In this document: piece after piece, positions 28,601 to 37,003 of the stretch | How positions within the stretch are numbered: the stretch's first letter is position 1 | Layout of the letters: each line of letters starts with the position of its first letter | Source: Candidatus Collierbacteria bacterium | GTDB lineage: Bacteria > Patescibacteriota > Microgenomatia > UBA1400 > MFAQ01 | DNA: 48,974 nt | NCBI GenBank assembly: GCA_903886255.1 | Contig: CAISLM010000092.1 | Span: 1 to 48,974 of the forward strand | Reading direction: 5' to 3' | Made by a program: the position numbers and the translations under genes | Notes under the pieces: generated by a model | What the model was told of the DNA's origin: nothing | The model's input: only the letters and a program-made list of their open reading frames with translations | The model's database searches: none

Positions 28601-28807
28601 CCAAGTATTCGGTAGAGCCGATGGTGTAGATTCCTGATATTGGAATTTGGGTAAATCCAGAGGAGTTTGCTTAACATTTGACCAGCCTTCATATCCTCTG
28701 ACAGGATTGGCAAACGTAACAAAGGTATCGGCTTTAAAAGCGAAAACTGATTTAGGAAGAAAAAGAAAAACGAAGATGGCCAGAAGGGAAAGAAGTTTTT
28801 TAATCAT
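25607..28807 (-). CDS. Large bipartite membrane protein: secreted N-terminal polysaccharide deacetylase/hydrolase-like ectodomain fused to a polytopic GT-C-like domain
   Basis: 1066 aa; signal-like MIKKLLSLLAIFVFLFLPKSVFAF; FFSRYGFYPKSVAAWQLDSYSLQYLQSKYSVLTAMNCDDQYSTDMYRLWGGYLGSPYFPDKNN; TMs start near residue 495 (HYSWVFWLLLSVTLTYLIYRL), then NGHDAIFHISLIQKF. Confidence 0.75.
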   Translation of the reverse strand: MIKKLLSLLAIFVFLFLPKSVFAFKADTFVTFANPVRGYEGWSNVKQTPLDLPKFQYQESTPSALPNTWLLRFDAVNDSTISAYFERLLAKDQNQSLGAFLEITPSLTEKAGVNYPQGISMFNANRIFLSGYTQKDRLRLIDTFMNTFFSRYGFYPKSVAAWQLDSYSLQYLQSKYSVLTAMNCDDQYSTDMYRLWGGYLGSPYFPDKNNSLVPASSLSNRVNLTMVRWAQRDLFNFYGYKSESSFSVQVNDYLSKGKTTKYFDSLLDQYGQITFNEFNYINVGLENDYSLQDYHQEIKNVFQSLKTTQDKNKYNLHFISLSDFGDWMKARYPESSPTYFYRTADPTGAVSGDIDWYQSPHYRIGLKTVNGKTNIIDFRVYNRNIYEENFATPNQNLNLYSEIPAVIDSVKYPGSQLPLDVDLSGFQTSYDKQWDYREISLVKGNQKITFDIDSISFTNIKAPSISTKDVKITTNNSGTIWKVTPYTPLNDYLHYSWVFWLLLSVTLTYLIYRLIKKNGKPKIPFYLIIGFICVSIAGLTVLRNGLNFPFGLGFFGPNGHDAIFHISLIQKFSENPLNFDHPQYAGVRLSNYHFIFDYFSGVISKIFQIPANTLYFRILPVILGIILVCLLNKLMTKWLYSPFEKALGYIFVFLSGSFGFIPSLIFSHDIFAGESTFWANQSVSLFLNPPFLLSIIFLLLILINFPGKEKVKPLQFIFLVFLGGILAQTKVYAFVILEAALLINRNIKLAIATGIFGILISLPFSSFSGLPFIFDPFWFTKSLFASYDRLYWPQLVQAWQSYEASGNFPKLIAINAFALFIFLLGNLGMRLFGFSEMLKKPVNPSQKITFGIIIIGIILPLVIIQTDNPWNTIQFMYYSLFFLSLFTAKVVSRIFGHINNLFLKIIFLIVFLVPATITSIGTLRDYIGSFSSSRISYTEMSALETLKSQPTGIVLSPIYVTTNRIATPKPLYSYVSTAYISAYSGQPEFISDTINLDITGFNYTERSRDVQRFYVTEDKTWAKNFLKNNNIRYVYETPLQKMSLNPEDISLTKIFDSGEINIYKTN

Positions 28808-30287
28808 GTTTTAGTTTAAAATATCTAAGGGTTTGTGTGAAAAATGACGGGCCTTCAACAAGGGCGATGGTGCCAATAAAAATGGCTCCGGAGATAATGC
28901 CGATGGCTGCCAATGAAAGTATCGATGTACCAAGATGAATAAAAATAGTGAGGAATATGCTCATGGTAAATATGGCAGAGAGTGGAGTTTTTAATATATT
29001 TATCATACTAAAATGAACGTATTTACGGGCCATAAAAATTGTGACAATTGAAGAGGTGGCAATAATCGCAACAGCGTATGTAACTCCAAGATAACCGAAT
29101 TTTATCGCCAAAAATGGTGTCGTTAACCAGGTTAACCCTGTCCACATTAACATAAGCTTGAAAGTGGATTTTATGTGCCCTGTGGCATTCAATAAATTGG
29201 TCAAGCTGGTGGATATACTGGCCCAAGCGGAGTTGTAAATATAAATATATAAAGGGATTAAGGCCGGCAACCATTTTATATATTTGGGGATTATGTGGAT
29301 TAGAGGTAAGGCAAAAAATCCCATACCGATCAAAACAGGAAAAGCAGCAAGGCACATATATTTCAGACTAATTTCAATTGCATGTGCAAGTTTTTCTTTA
29401 TCATGCTGGAGTCTCGCAAATGTTGGGAAAGAAACCATGGTGAGATTATCCATAACAATTCGAAGTGGAAGATTGGCCCAACGACTGGCCCAGCCAATGT
29501 AGCCAAGACCGGTTGTTCCGATAATTCCCGTTAAGATCATGGTCATACCATCGTCTTTTAGAACTGCGAGGAAAGTGTTGGCCTGGTAAGGAAGTCCAAA
29601 TCTTAAAAGTGATTTGAGTGATTCACGATAAATACCGATTACAGGTTTCCAAGGATAAACAATATACATTGAGACCAAACCGACAATTCCTCTGGCCAAT
29701 ACTGCATAAGTAAAAGCGGTAACTCCGTAACCTTTCCAGGCAAAGAATACGGCAACAAAATTGAACGACAGTGTTTCCAAAATTTGAGGCAGGATAAGTT
29801 TGTTGAACTTTATTTCCCTTTCCAACATTATTGACGGAATAGTTTTTAGTGAACTTAGGAATAAGGAAATACCCATGGCATAAAGAAGATACATACCGGT
29901 TTGATCGATGTGATAGGCAGACTTTATGAACGGACTGGCTATAAATAGAACAGCTAATAGCAGTAACACCAGGATTTGCTGGACTGTGAATGTGGTTGAA
30001 AGATCTTTGTCGGTGATTTTCTCTTTCTTCTGGATAAGAGCAGCAGCTAAACCAATATCGGAAAAATAGGCCAAGAAGTTGACTACGGATGATACGAGGT
30101 AAAAAATACCATAAATACTTGGATCAAGAAAGATAGTGAGCGTTAATGTGGCGACGAAAGAAATTATTTGAATGGCAAAAGTTCGAGTGATAAGACCCAT
30201 GACACTAGCAACAGAACGTCTTTTGACTTCTTGATATTCAATCTCCAGCTTTATTTCTTGGGTTTCGTCAGGAGTGATGTCGAGCAT
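28800..30287 (-). CDS. Wzx-type polysaccharide/oligosaccharide flippase (MOP superfamily)
   Basis: 495 aa, multi-TM; SVASVMGLITRTFAIQIISFVATLTLTIFLDPSIYGIFYLVSSVVNFLAYFSDIGLAAALIQKKEKIT. Confidence 0.88.
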   Translation of the reverse strand: MLDITPDETQEIKLEIEYQEVKRRSVASVMGLITRTFAIQIISFVATLTLTIFLDPSIYGIFYLVSSVVNFLAYFSDIGLAAALIQKKEKITDKDLSTTFTVQQILVLLLLAVLFIASPFIKSAYHIDQTGMYLLYAMGISLFLSSLKTIPSIMLEREIKFNKLILPQILETLSFNFVAVFFAWKGYGVTAFTYAVLARGIVGLVSMYIVYPWKPVIGIYRESLKSLLRFGLPYQANTFLAVLKDDGMTMILTGIIGTTGLGYIGWASRWANLPLRIVMDNLTMVSFPTFARLQHDKEKLAHAIEISLKYMCLAAFPVLIGMGFFALPLIHIIPKYIKWLPALIPLYIYIYNSAWASISTSLTNLLNATGHIKSTFKLMLMWTGLTWLTTPFLAIKFGYLGVTYAVAIIATSSIVTIFMARKYVHFSMINILKTPLSAIFTMSIFLTIFIHLGTSILSLAAIGIISGAIFIGTIALVEGPSFFTQTLRYFKLKHD

Positions 30288-31980
30288 TTAAAGCCAATTT
30301 AATTAATATGAGGAGAGATAAAAAAGTAATTACGTCGGAAAGTAAACGAATGCGGGTATAACCAATTTTGGCTGACACGGAATGCATGCCCTGAGGTACG
30401 TCAATAATGACACGCCCAAGGAATTTATCCGGAGCTGACTGGACTACCTTGTTATCAACTTTGGTAACTAGTCCCGGGAAGGTAAAAAGAGGAAGCATAA
30501 TTTTAGCTGATGATGTGGAAACGTTAGCGTCAAAATTTATCCAATCGGTTCCGGAAGTATAGTTCATAATTCCGCCCGTGCCTTCATAAAACATGGGGAT
30601 GGTGAAAGCAGGATCTCCCGGCGGAACAGCTGCAGATCTAGGAAGGTAATCAAAAATGCCGCTGGTTACTTGGAGCTCCCATTGGTTCCCGGCCATTTTT
30701 TCTTCTAAGGTTACTCTGACATGTCTATCAACTCGGAAAAATGGGAGGTTCCACATAATAACTCCGATAGAAAGGAGAACGAACGCAATCTTTTTTGCGA
30801 TAGGAGGAATCTTTATCGTAGCAACATAACCGACAACAAATGAAAAGTAAAAAACTATTAATGCAACTAACCTCCAGGGGAATTGAGCATACTGTAAAAC
30901 CGGTAAAGCCTGCCAAATAGTAATCGAGCGGCTATGAGTCATAAAGGAGTAAAAACCGCCAAAGAGGACCGATATCCAAACCATAAGAGATAACGATTTA
31001 TGCTTTTTAAATCCAAAAATGGCAAGTATTGATACTAACAAAGCAAAAATCCATTGGGGCTGACCGACAGAAAACGACATACCATCGTACGGGCCCCAAG
31101 TTGAACCACCATATCCCCAAAATCGGGAGAAGAATAATTGATTGATATCTACATAATGAGCCATGAAATTGAAATATCCGGATATCATTGAGTCGACATG
31201 AACATATTTTTGTTCCAGAACTACCGGAACAAAGAAGAATGCAGACAAACCAATTCCCAATATTCCGGAAAATATTAGATGTTTAATGCCGGATAATCTT
31301 TTGCTACGCCAGAGCCAAAAAATTGCCCAAATAATTGCACTTGGGGCAAAGACCAATGTCATGACATTATGTGAGGTTAGCTGACCGGCCAAACAAATTG
31401 CAAAAAGAATAAAGTTTTTCCAGGTGAATTTTTTGGTGATCAGGTTATAGATATAGAGTAAGACAAAGGGAAACCAAACCATTCCCCAAGCTTCATTCTG
31501 GGCTCCCCTAACGTAGATATCTACTGAATGATAAGGAGCATAGACATAAAACAACGCGGACAGTACACCTCCCCATTTACCAAAAAACTCCTTAGCCAGA
31601 AGATACATACCGAGGCCCGATAGAACGAAAGCTAAGGCAAACATAATTTTTACCGGCCAGAAAAAACCTAATCCGAGCAGTGTCATTATTTCCATAGGAT
31701 AGAAAGGCATGGGTGGATAAAACTCCATAAGCGGATATCCATAACCAAAACCGCCATCAGGAATCCAACGACAGGGCAATTGTCCGTCGTGAACACATTT
31801 GTTCAACTCGAATAATCTAAATACTTGCATGTCGTCATGCATAGTGAAATATCCGGGGGTAAGTAAATCTTTTATGGCAGGAATAATCAGAATGAGCAAG
31901 AGAATTTCAACCCTGAACTTCCAGATAGTTTTCCATAGCGAGGAGAGCTTATTTTTAATGGCGGGGGTCACGTTGTACAT
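30268..31980 (-). CDS. Polytopic membrane protein of the 6-pyruvoyl-tetrahydropterin-synthase-related (PTPS_related) type, GT-C-like
   Basis: 570 aa; HDDMQVFRLFELNKCVHDGQLPCRWIPDGGFGYGYPLMEFYPPMPFYP. Confidence 0.75.
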   Translation of the reverse strand: MYNVTPAIKNKLSSLWKTIWKFRVEILLLILIIPAIKDLLTPGYFTMHDDMQVFRLFELNKCVHDGQLPCRWIPDGGFGYGYPLMEFYPPMPFYPMEIMTLLGLGFFWPVKIMFALAFVLSGLGMYLLAKEFFGKWGGVLSALFYVYAPYHSVDIYVRGAQNEAWGMVWFPFVLLYIYNLITKKFTWKNFILFAICLAGQLTSHNVMTLVFAPSAIIWAIFWLWRSKRLSGIKHLIFSGILGIGLSAFFFVPVVLEQKYVHVDSMISGYFNFMAHYVDINQLFFSRFWGYGGSTWGPYDGMSFSVGQPQWIFALLVSILAIFGFKKHKSLSLMVWISVLFGGFYSFMTHSRSITIWQALPVLQYAQFPWRLVALIVFYFSFVVGYVATIKIPPIAKKIAFVLLSIGVIMWNLPFFRVDRHVRVTLEEKMAGNQWELQVTSGIFDYLPRSAAVPPGDPAFTIPMFYEGTGGIMNYTSGTDWINFDANVSTSSAKIMLPLFTFPGLVTKVDNKVVQSAPDKFLGRVIIDVPQGMHSVSAKIGYTRIRLLSDVITFLSLLILIKLALNARHHS

Positions 31981-33512
31981 TATAGAGAGTTTGGCTGATA
32001 GTGGTAAAACTCGAGGACTTCTTGTGATCCATCAAGCCGGGGGCTCTTCGGAAACTCCATTACAAGCTGTAAATCTTTTAGAGCCGATGCGGGAAGATGA
32101 TTCCTTGATTTGTTGACAACTAGGAAGCGCTGATCATCCGGAGATGTTTTTATCAGTCCGTCCGGAATGACTCTTACGTCCGGATTTGAACCAACGATAA
32201 TAATATTTTTATGACCTTCCGTATAAATCTGTATTCCATCCGGCATAGTGCCAAAAAATCCTTCCGTAAAAACGACAACTTTATCTCCTTTTGACTCCAA
32301 GCCAATCAAATAATCGGCAATCTGCCTATTTCCCCAGCCCGCTGTCCACTCCTCCAGGTATCCATTCCGCATATCAAAAGATAGTGGGGCTTTTTCAGGA
32401 TTAAAAACATAAAGATTGGAAATAATTAGAGGCACGGCAATAAGAAAGATTGAAGAAAGAATAATAAGAAGCCCCTTGCGGGTGACAACCCAATTCAATC
32501 CAAATCCAATAACAGGAATTAGCGGCATAACAGCGAAAAGAATATAGCGGCTGGTGTAGACTTTGGCAATAAATGCTTGCCCAATCAGGGGAATAAGTGA
32601 AATTATAATGAGGAATATAGATAGCTTTCTTGTTTTTGCCGGAAAAAGTCCGAAGATTAAACATAAAAGAAATGTTGGGGAAAAAAGTAGCCAAAGCCAA
32701 TTGATGGTCGATTTAAGATTTCCAATGAGAGGGTTTAGAGGGTGGCTGAGTACTTCTTTCCAGGTAAATAGATAGTCTTGGTTCCTGGCACCAATCATAT
32801 TAAAGGCGGGGCCAAGGCGGAGAATGCTATACATTATCTGGGAGATGACAACGACGGCGATAATACCGGTAAATAATTGGCTAATAGGTTTAAGTTTGTC
32901 TATTTTTGGTCTAAAGAAAAATAAAATAGCCACAGCCAGCCAAGAATAGAAAAAGACTGCCGGGGATTTGGTGAGCAATCCTCCACCAATGGCGAACCCT
33001 AGAAACATAGCGTGCTCCAGTTTTTTCGTTTTTACAAATTTAATAGAAAGTGCAAGCGACCAAACACCGAACATGGCAAGCATCGAATCAACAAGGGCCA
33101 TGCGATCGAAAAAAACAGAGAAGGGCAAGATGGCATAGACGAGTATCGACAATGAAGTGACTAAAGGATCGCCAAATAACATCGCTGCCAAATAAGCGAT
33201 GCCCAGAAGTGTTCCAAAACCGGTGGCAACCGAAACAAGACGGCCGGCAATAAGTGGATCAGAACTTAGTTTGAAGAAAGGAATAGTTGTCCACATAAAG
33301 AGGGGTTGTTTGCCATCTGTTTGGGGAATAAATCTTAGACTCGATTCGGTTTTCATTACCTGTGACCAGCGGACATATATGGCTTCGTCAACAAAAACAG
33401 GAATATTGTTTAGCTTGGATAAACGAAGGAAGAAAAATAAAGCAATCGCCAATAACGATATGATTAGTATCCAAACCTTGTTATTTTTTATCATATTTTC
33501 CTTCCATGTCAT
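31980..33512 (-). CDS. GT39-like polytopic glycosyltransferase
   Basis: 510 aa; FVDEAIYVRWSQVMKTESSLRFIPQTDGKQPLFMWTTIPF; alternative start at codon 8 (MIKNNKVWI). Confidence 0.85.
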   Translation of the reverse strand: MTWKENMIKNNKVWILIISLLAIALFFFLRLSKLNNIPVFVDEAIYVRWSQVMKTESSLRFIPQTDGKQPLFMWTTIPFFKLSSDPLIAGRLVSVATGFGTLLGIAYLAAMLFGDPLVTSLSILVYAILPFSVFFDRMALVDSMLAMFGVWSLALSIKFVKTKKLEHAMFLGFAIGGGLLTKSPAVFFYSWLAVAILFFFRPKIDKLKPISQLFTGIIAVVVISQIMYSILRLGPAFNMIGARNQDYLFTWKEVLSHPLNPLIGNLKSTINWLWLLFSPTFLLCLIFGLFPAKTRKLSIFLIIISLIPLIGQAFIAKVYTSRYILFAVMPLIPVIGFGLNWVVTRKGLLIILSSIFLIAVPLIISNLYVFNPEKAPLSFDMRNGYLEEWTAGWGNRQIADYLIGLESKGDKVVVFTEGFFGTMPDGIQIYTEGHKNIIIVGSNPDVRVIPDGLIKTSPDDQRFLVVNKSRNHLPASALKDLQLVMEFPKSPRLDGSQEVLEFYHYQPNSL

Positions 33513-34239
33513 TGAGCTTGACTTGAAGAATTTGCTTGAGCATATCTAATGATTCACCAATGAAGTTTTTTTGTTTACTGGTGGAGGTATCTTCATTTTT
33601 CCAAACAACGTTTACCTCTTTTAATTTGAATCCCAATTTTTCGGCCAGGAAAAGCATTTCGACATCGTAAGCTGAAACTTTCCATCCTTTGGCGTCGCTT
33701 TTTTTAGTTATGGCTGAAAGTTTAGGAAAAATTTCTCTGGCCAAAGGAAGCCGCATGGCTTTAAAGCCGCATTGAGTATCGACTACATCCCTTAGAATAA
33801 AGAAGCCTCTGAAAATTCTGAAGCTCCAAGAGGATAATTGTCTATAGATAGGAAAATTTTTGCGCATTTTGCCTCTAGAACCGAAGACTACGTCATAACC
33901 TTTATCGAACCAGGGAAGAATTTTTTCTGCTTCCGAAAGGGGAGTTGATTGATCCATGTCGGTAAATAGAACAATTTCACCTTTGGCTTCTTTGATTCCA
34001 TTCCAAATACCAACAGCCTTACCCCCATGTGAACCTCTAATCATCCTAAAGCCAGTATGCTTTTTTACAAACGATTCGATGATTTTATCTCCACCATCTG
34101 TGGAACCATCGTCGTTAATTATGACTTCCCAGGTGTAATCTACCTTTGAAAGATAGCTATACATCTGTTGAAGCACTCCCCTTTCAAGGTTTTTTCTTTC
34201 GTTGTAATTTGACAGAACGACAGATAGTTTAATTTTCAT
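33481..34239 (-). CDS. GT2 dolichyl/polyprenyl-phosphate sugar synthase-like (DPM1/GtrB-like)
   Basis: LSVVLSNYNERKNLERGV...INDDGSTDGGDKII...FTDMDQSTPLSEAEKIL...RDVVDTQCGFKAMR. Confidence 0.88.
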   Translation of the reverse strand: MKIKLSVVLSNYNERKNLERGVLQQMYSYLSKVDYTWEVIINDDGSTDGGDKIIESFVKKHTGFRMIRGSHGGKAVGIWNGIKEAKGEIVLFTDMDQSTPLSEAEKILPWFDKGYDVVFGSRGKMRKNFPIYRQLSSWSFRIFRGFFILRDVVDTQCGFKAMRLPLAREIFPKLSAITKKSDAKGWKVSAYDVEMLFLAEKLGFKLKEVNVVWKNEDTSTSKQKNFIGESLDMLKQILQVKLNDMEGKYDKK

Positions 34240-34789
34240 GGGTAGCTTTCATCATATTAGCCTTGTAGTATTTTAGCTCATTAATCGATTCGACAATATC
34301 TGTGCCGGATCTGTGGGCATTTTGGTTAGGATAATCGGGAAGGTTTGGATACCAACGATGCATTAATTCCTTAATTGTATTAGTGTCGATAATCCGGTAG
34401 TGAACGTAGTTGTAGATTTTTGGCATGTATTCCTTCAAAAACTCTCTGTCGACATAGACGGATGCACCAGCCAAAAGCCCTTCCTGAGGCCCACAGTGTT
34501 TTTTTATAAATAAGAGGGTTTTTTCCTCGGCTTCTTCTACGTTTATTTTTGAAATAGAAATTTCTTCTAATAATCCTGACTGCGAAAAATGTTCTTGGTT
34601 CCAGTGGATCATCTTGCCGAGAACCGATTGTGGTTGGTTGATGACAATATCAGGACCTTTTTCGATGATATTTAATTTCCCATCAGTGATGACTGTGGCT
34701 ATTTCAACGATTTTTCCATTTTTAACATCCAGATCGGTAAATTCCAAGTCTATCCAAATTAAAGGTGAAGCCGGATTAGATGAACTCAT
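34229..34789 (-). CDS. orn: Oligoribonuclease (DEDDh exonuclease)
   Basis: PLIWIDLEFTDLDVKNGKIVEIATVITDGKLNIIEKGPDIVI...MIHWNQEHFSQSGL...YRIIDTNTIKELMHRWYP...HRSGTDIVESINELKYY. Confidence 0.93.
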   Translation of the reverse strand: MSSSNPASPLIWIDLEFTDLDVKNGKIVEIATVITDGKLNIIEKGPDIVINQPQSVLGKMIHWNQEHFSQSGLLEEISISKINVEEAEEKTLLFIKKHCGPQEGLLAGASVYVDREFLKEYMPKIYNYVHYRIIDTNTIKELMHRWYPNLPDYPNQNAHRSGTDIVESINELKYYKANMMKATHEN

Positions 34790-36285
34790 TTAAAATGCAC
34801 TAATCTATAAATTTTGATGTAATCAATTTGCCACTCATTAACAACATGGGCCATGCCGAAGATGGCGATTTGATATTGAGAATTTCCTTCCGGTTGGCAA
34901 CTATCTCCATCCTCACAAATAACAAAAAGTTGATTTGTAATTTTATTTTCATCCGGTTCCAAGGCCGAGTGTTTATTCTCCAAGAAATAACGATATGATT
35001 CGTCGTAGTTTTGCTTGGCGATAAGGCCGAGATTAAAAGGCTGGCCGTTTGATTGCTTAATTATCAGATCAGCCACTTGTTCTGTTCGCCTGAGTTGATT
35101 GTTTGGGTTTCCGAAGGTGGGGCTATATTTTAAATTAAGGAAAACCAATAAAACTAAAGAAATGGCCGCCAAAAGTTTGATGATAAATCCTTTTCTGGTA
35201 ATGACAAAACCGAGTAGGGCACCAAGAAGAAGGTAAATGGCGGGATAGATAAAACCAAGATAGTGAATATAAACATGTTGTTTGTATAAAGATAATCCGA
35301 GTAGAGCTACACCAATCCAAGAAAAGAGCATCTTTAGTGAGGTTCTCCACTTTGATTTAACAAAGACAAGGATGGAAAGCAAGAAAACCAAGACCGATAC
35401 AATTGTGATCAATATTGATTGGTTGGCCATAATCAAATCTGTGACTGTTGTGGAAATGAGGGGAAGAAAACGATCTGATCTGGCAGGGTTTAAATTTATA
35501 GTGGTTTGGCGGTCGGAGAAGAAAGCTTCAAATGCTTTCAGATTCATCCCTTGATGTTTGAGGTCAAAAAGTGCCAATGGTGACATCAGGATTAAAAAAA
35601 GCAAAATAGCAAGAAAAGTTTTTCGAATAAATATTTGTTTTTTTACTTTGTCTTTTTTGATTTGGAGGAGTGATAAAAGCCAAAAAATGCCAAGAACGGG
35701 TGAGAGAAGCAGCCCCAAATAATGCATTTGAAGAGCGAAAGCAAAAGACATTCCGATAATCGGCAACCAAAAATATTTTTTCTTTTGCCAAACTTCATAA
35801 ATACCCCAGATACAAAGCAGGGCAAAAAAGGGCATTGGGTTAGGGTTCCAGGAAGACCTCGAATAAACTATGGCAACGGGTGAGGTGGCAAAAAGCAAAG
35901 CTCCAATTAGGCCGGCTGCTCTACCAAACCAATTTCTGCCAACGAACCAGGTAAACCAAACAGTCACGACTCCAAGTAAGGCGACCATGATTGCCGGACC
36001 AACTGGATTAAGACCCGAGAGGAAAAGTGCCGGCGCCATCATATAGTAATAGAGTGGGCCGAGGTACATATTCCCAATACTGGTCATGGGGCCAATAAAG
36101 ACTAAATTTCCTTTTGTGATCAGGTCTCTTACAATACGAACGTCACGACCTTCGTCTCCAAGGAAAGTCATAAAGCCACTTATTTTGTAAAGCCGGAGAA
36201 AAAGAGCAACGGCCAAAATAATTAGCAATAAAGAAAATTCGAGTTTATTTTTTTTGATCCAATTAATCATTTTATTTTTTGCCAA
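34786..36285 (-). CDS. GT39-like polytopic glycosyltransferase
   Basis: 499 aa; FLGDEGRDVRIVRDLITKGNLVFIGPMTSIGNMYLGPLYYYMMAPALFL. Confidence 0.83.
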   Translation of the reverse strand: MAKNKMINWIKKNKLEFSLLLIILAVALFLRLYKISGFMTFLGDEGRDVRIVRDLITKGNLVFIGPMTSIGNMYLGPLYYYMMAPALFLSGLNPVGPAIMVALLGVVTVWFTWFVGRNWFGRAAGLIGALLFATSPVAIVYSRSSWNPNPMPFFALLCIWGIYEVWQKKKYFWLPIIGMSFAFALQMHYLGLLLSPVLGIFWLLSLLQIKKDKVKKQIFIRKTFLAILLFLILMSPLALFDLKHQGMNLKAFEAFFSDRQTTINLNPARSDRFLPLISTTVTDLIMANQSILITIVSVLVFLLSILVFVKSKWRTSLKMLFSWIGVALLGLSLYKQHVYIHYLGFIYPAIYLLLGALLGFVITRKGFIIKLLAAISLVLLVFLNLKYSPTFGNPNNQLRRTEQVADLIIKQSNGQPFNLGLIAKQNYDESYRYFLENKHSALEPDENKITNQLFVICEDGDSCQPEGNSQYQIAIFGMAHVVNEWQIDYIKIYRLVHFK

Positions 36286-36977
36286 AGTTTGAATAGGTCA
36301 ATAAAACTTTGAATGATTACATTTAGCTTGGCACCGGTGGCTTCTCCGAATTTTCTGGGGTAATGCTGAACGCCAATTTCAACAATTTTGAAGTTATCTT
36401 TCTTGGCCTTGATCAAAAACTCGGAGCTAATAAAGGCTCCCCTTTCGCTTTCGAGTTTTGGAATGGTATCGACTACTTTTTTAGAGATAAGCTTAAAGCC
36501 GCAATCAATATCACGGACGTTTAAACCAAAAAGTAGGAAAACAATGATCTGCCATATTTTAGAGTTTAGTTTACGAGTGAAGGGAACTTTACGACCAAGA
36601 TAATAACCTATGACTAAATCTGCACCGGTTTTTTCTTGGGTGTTTATGAATCGAGTAATTTCTTTGAAATCAAATTGGCCATCGGAATCGATGAAGGAAA
36701 TCCAAGAATATTTACAACCATAGAGACCACTTTTGAAGGCAGCTCCGTATCCCCTGTTTGGAGAATGATGAATGACGGAAATTCTTTTGTTTTCTTTGGC
36801 TAATCGATCGGCGATTTCTCCGGTCTTGTCTTTCGAACCATCGTCAACAATTACAATCTCCCATTCCGAGACGTTTTTTTTGAGATTTTCGATTACATTA
36901 TTGACTGTCCGCTTTAGGTTGGCTTCTTCGTTGTATGCCGGCAAAAACACGGACAATTTTTCTATTTGTCTCGTCAT
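36267..36977 (-). CDS. GT2 DPM1/GtrB-like glycosyltransferase
   Basis: LSVFLPAYNEEANLKRTV...IVDDGSKDKTGEIA...FIDSDGQFDFKEITRF...RDIDCGFKLISKK; ATG 36977 preferred over GTG 36983 because of -10 spacing. Confidence 0.9.
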   Translation of the reverse strand: MTRQIEKLSVFLPAYNEEANLKRTVNNVIENLKKNVSEWEIVIVDDGSKDKTGEIADRLAKENKRISVIHHSPNRGYGAAFKSGLYGCKYSWISFIDSDGQFDFKEITRFINTQEKTGADLVIGYYLGRKVPFTRKLNSKIWQIIVFLLFGLNVRDIDCGFKLISKKVVDTIPKLESERGAFISSEFLIKAKKDNFKIVEIGVQHYPRKFGEATGAKLNVIIQSFIDLFKLWQKIK

Positions 36978-36984
36978 ACTCACA

Positions 36985-36994
36985 AGTATATACT
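36985..36994. promoter_or_regulatory. Palindromic bidirectional -10 (AGTATATACT)
   Basis: TATACT on both strands; 7 nt before minus ATG 36977 and 9 nt before plus ATG 37004. Confidence 0.6.
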
Positions 36995-37003
36995 AAGAGT
37001 TAA

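Noticed and set aside
29023-29355. 110-aa minus-strand ORF
   Set aside because: Out-of-frame shadow within the Wzx flippase gene.
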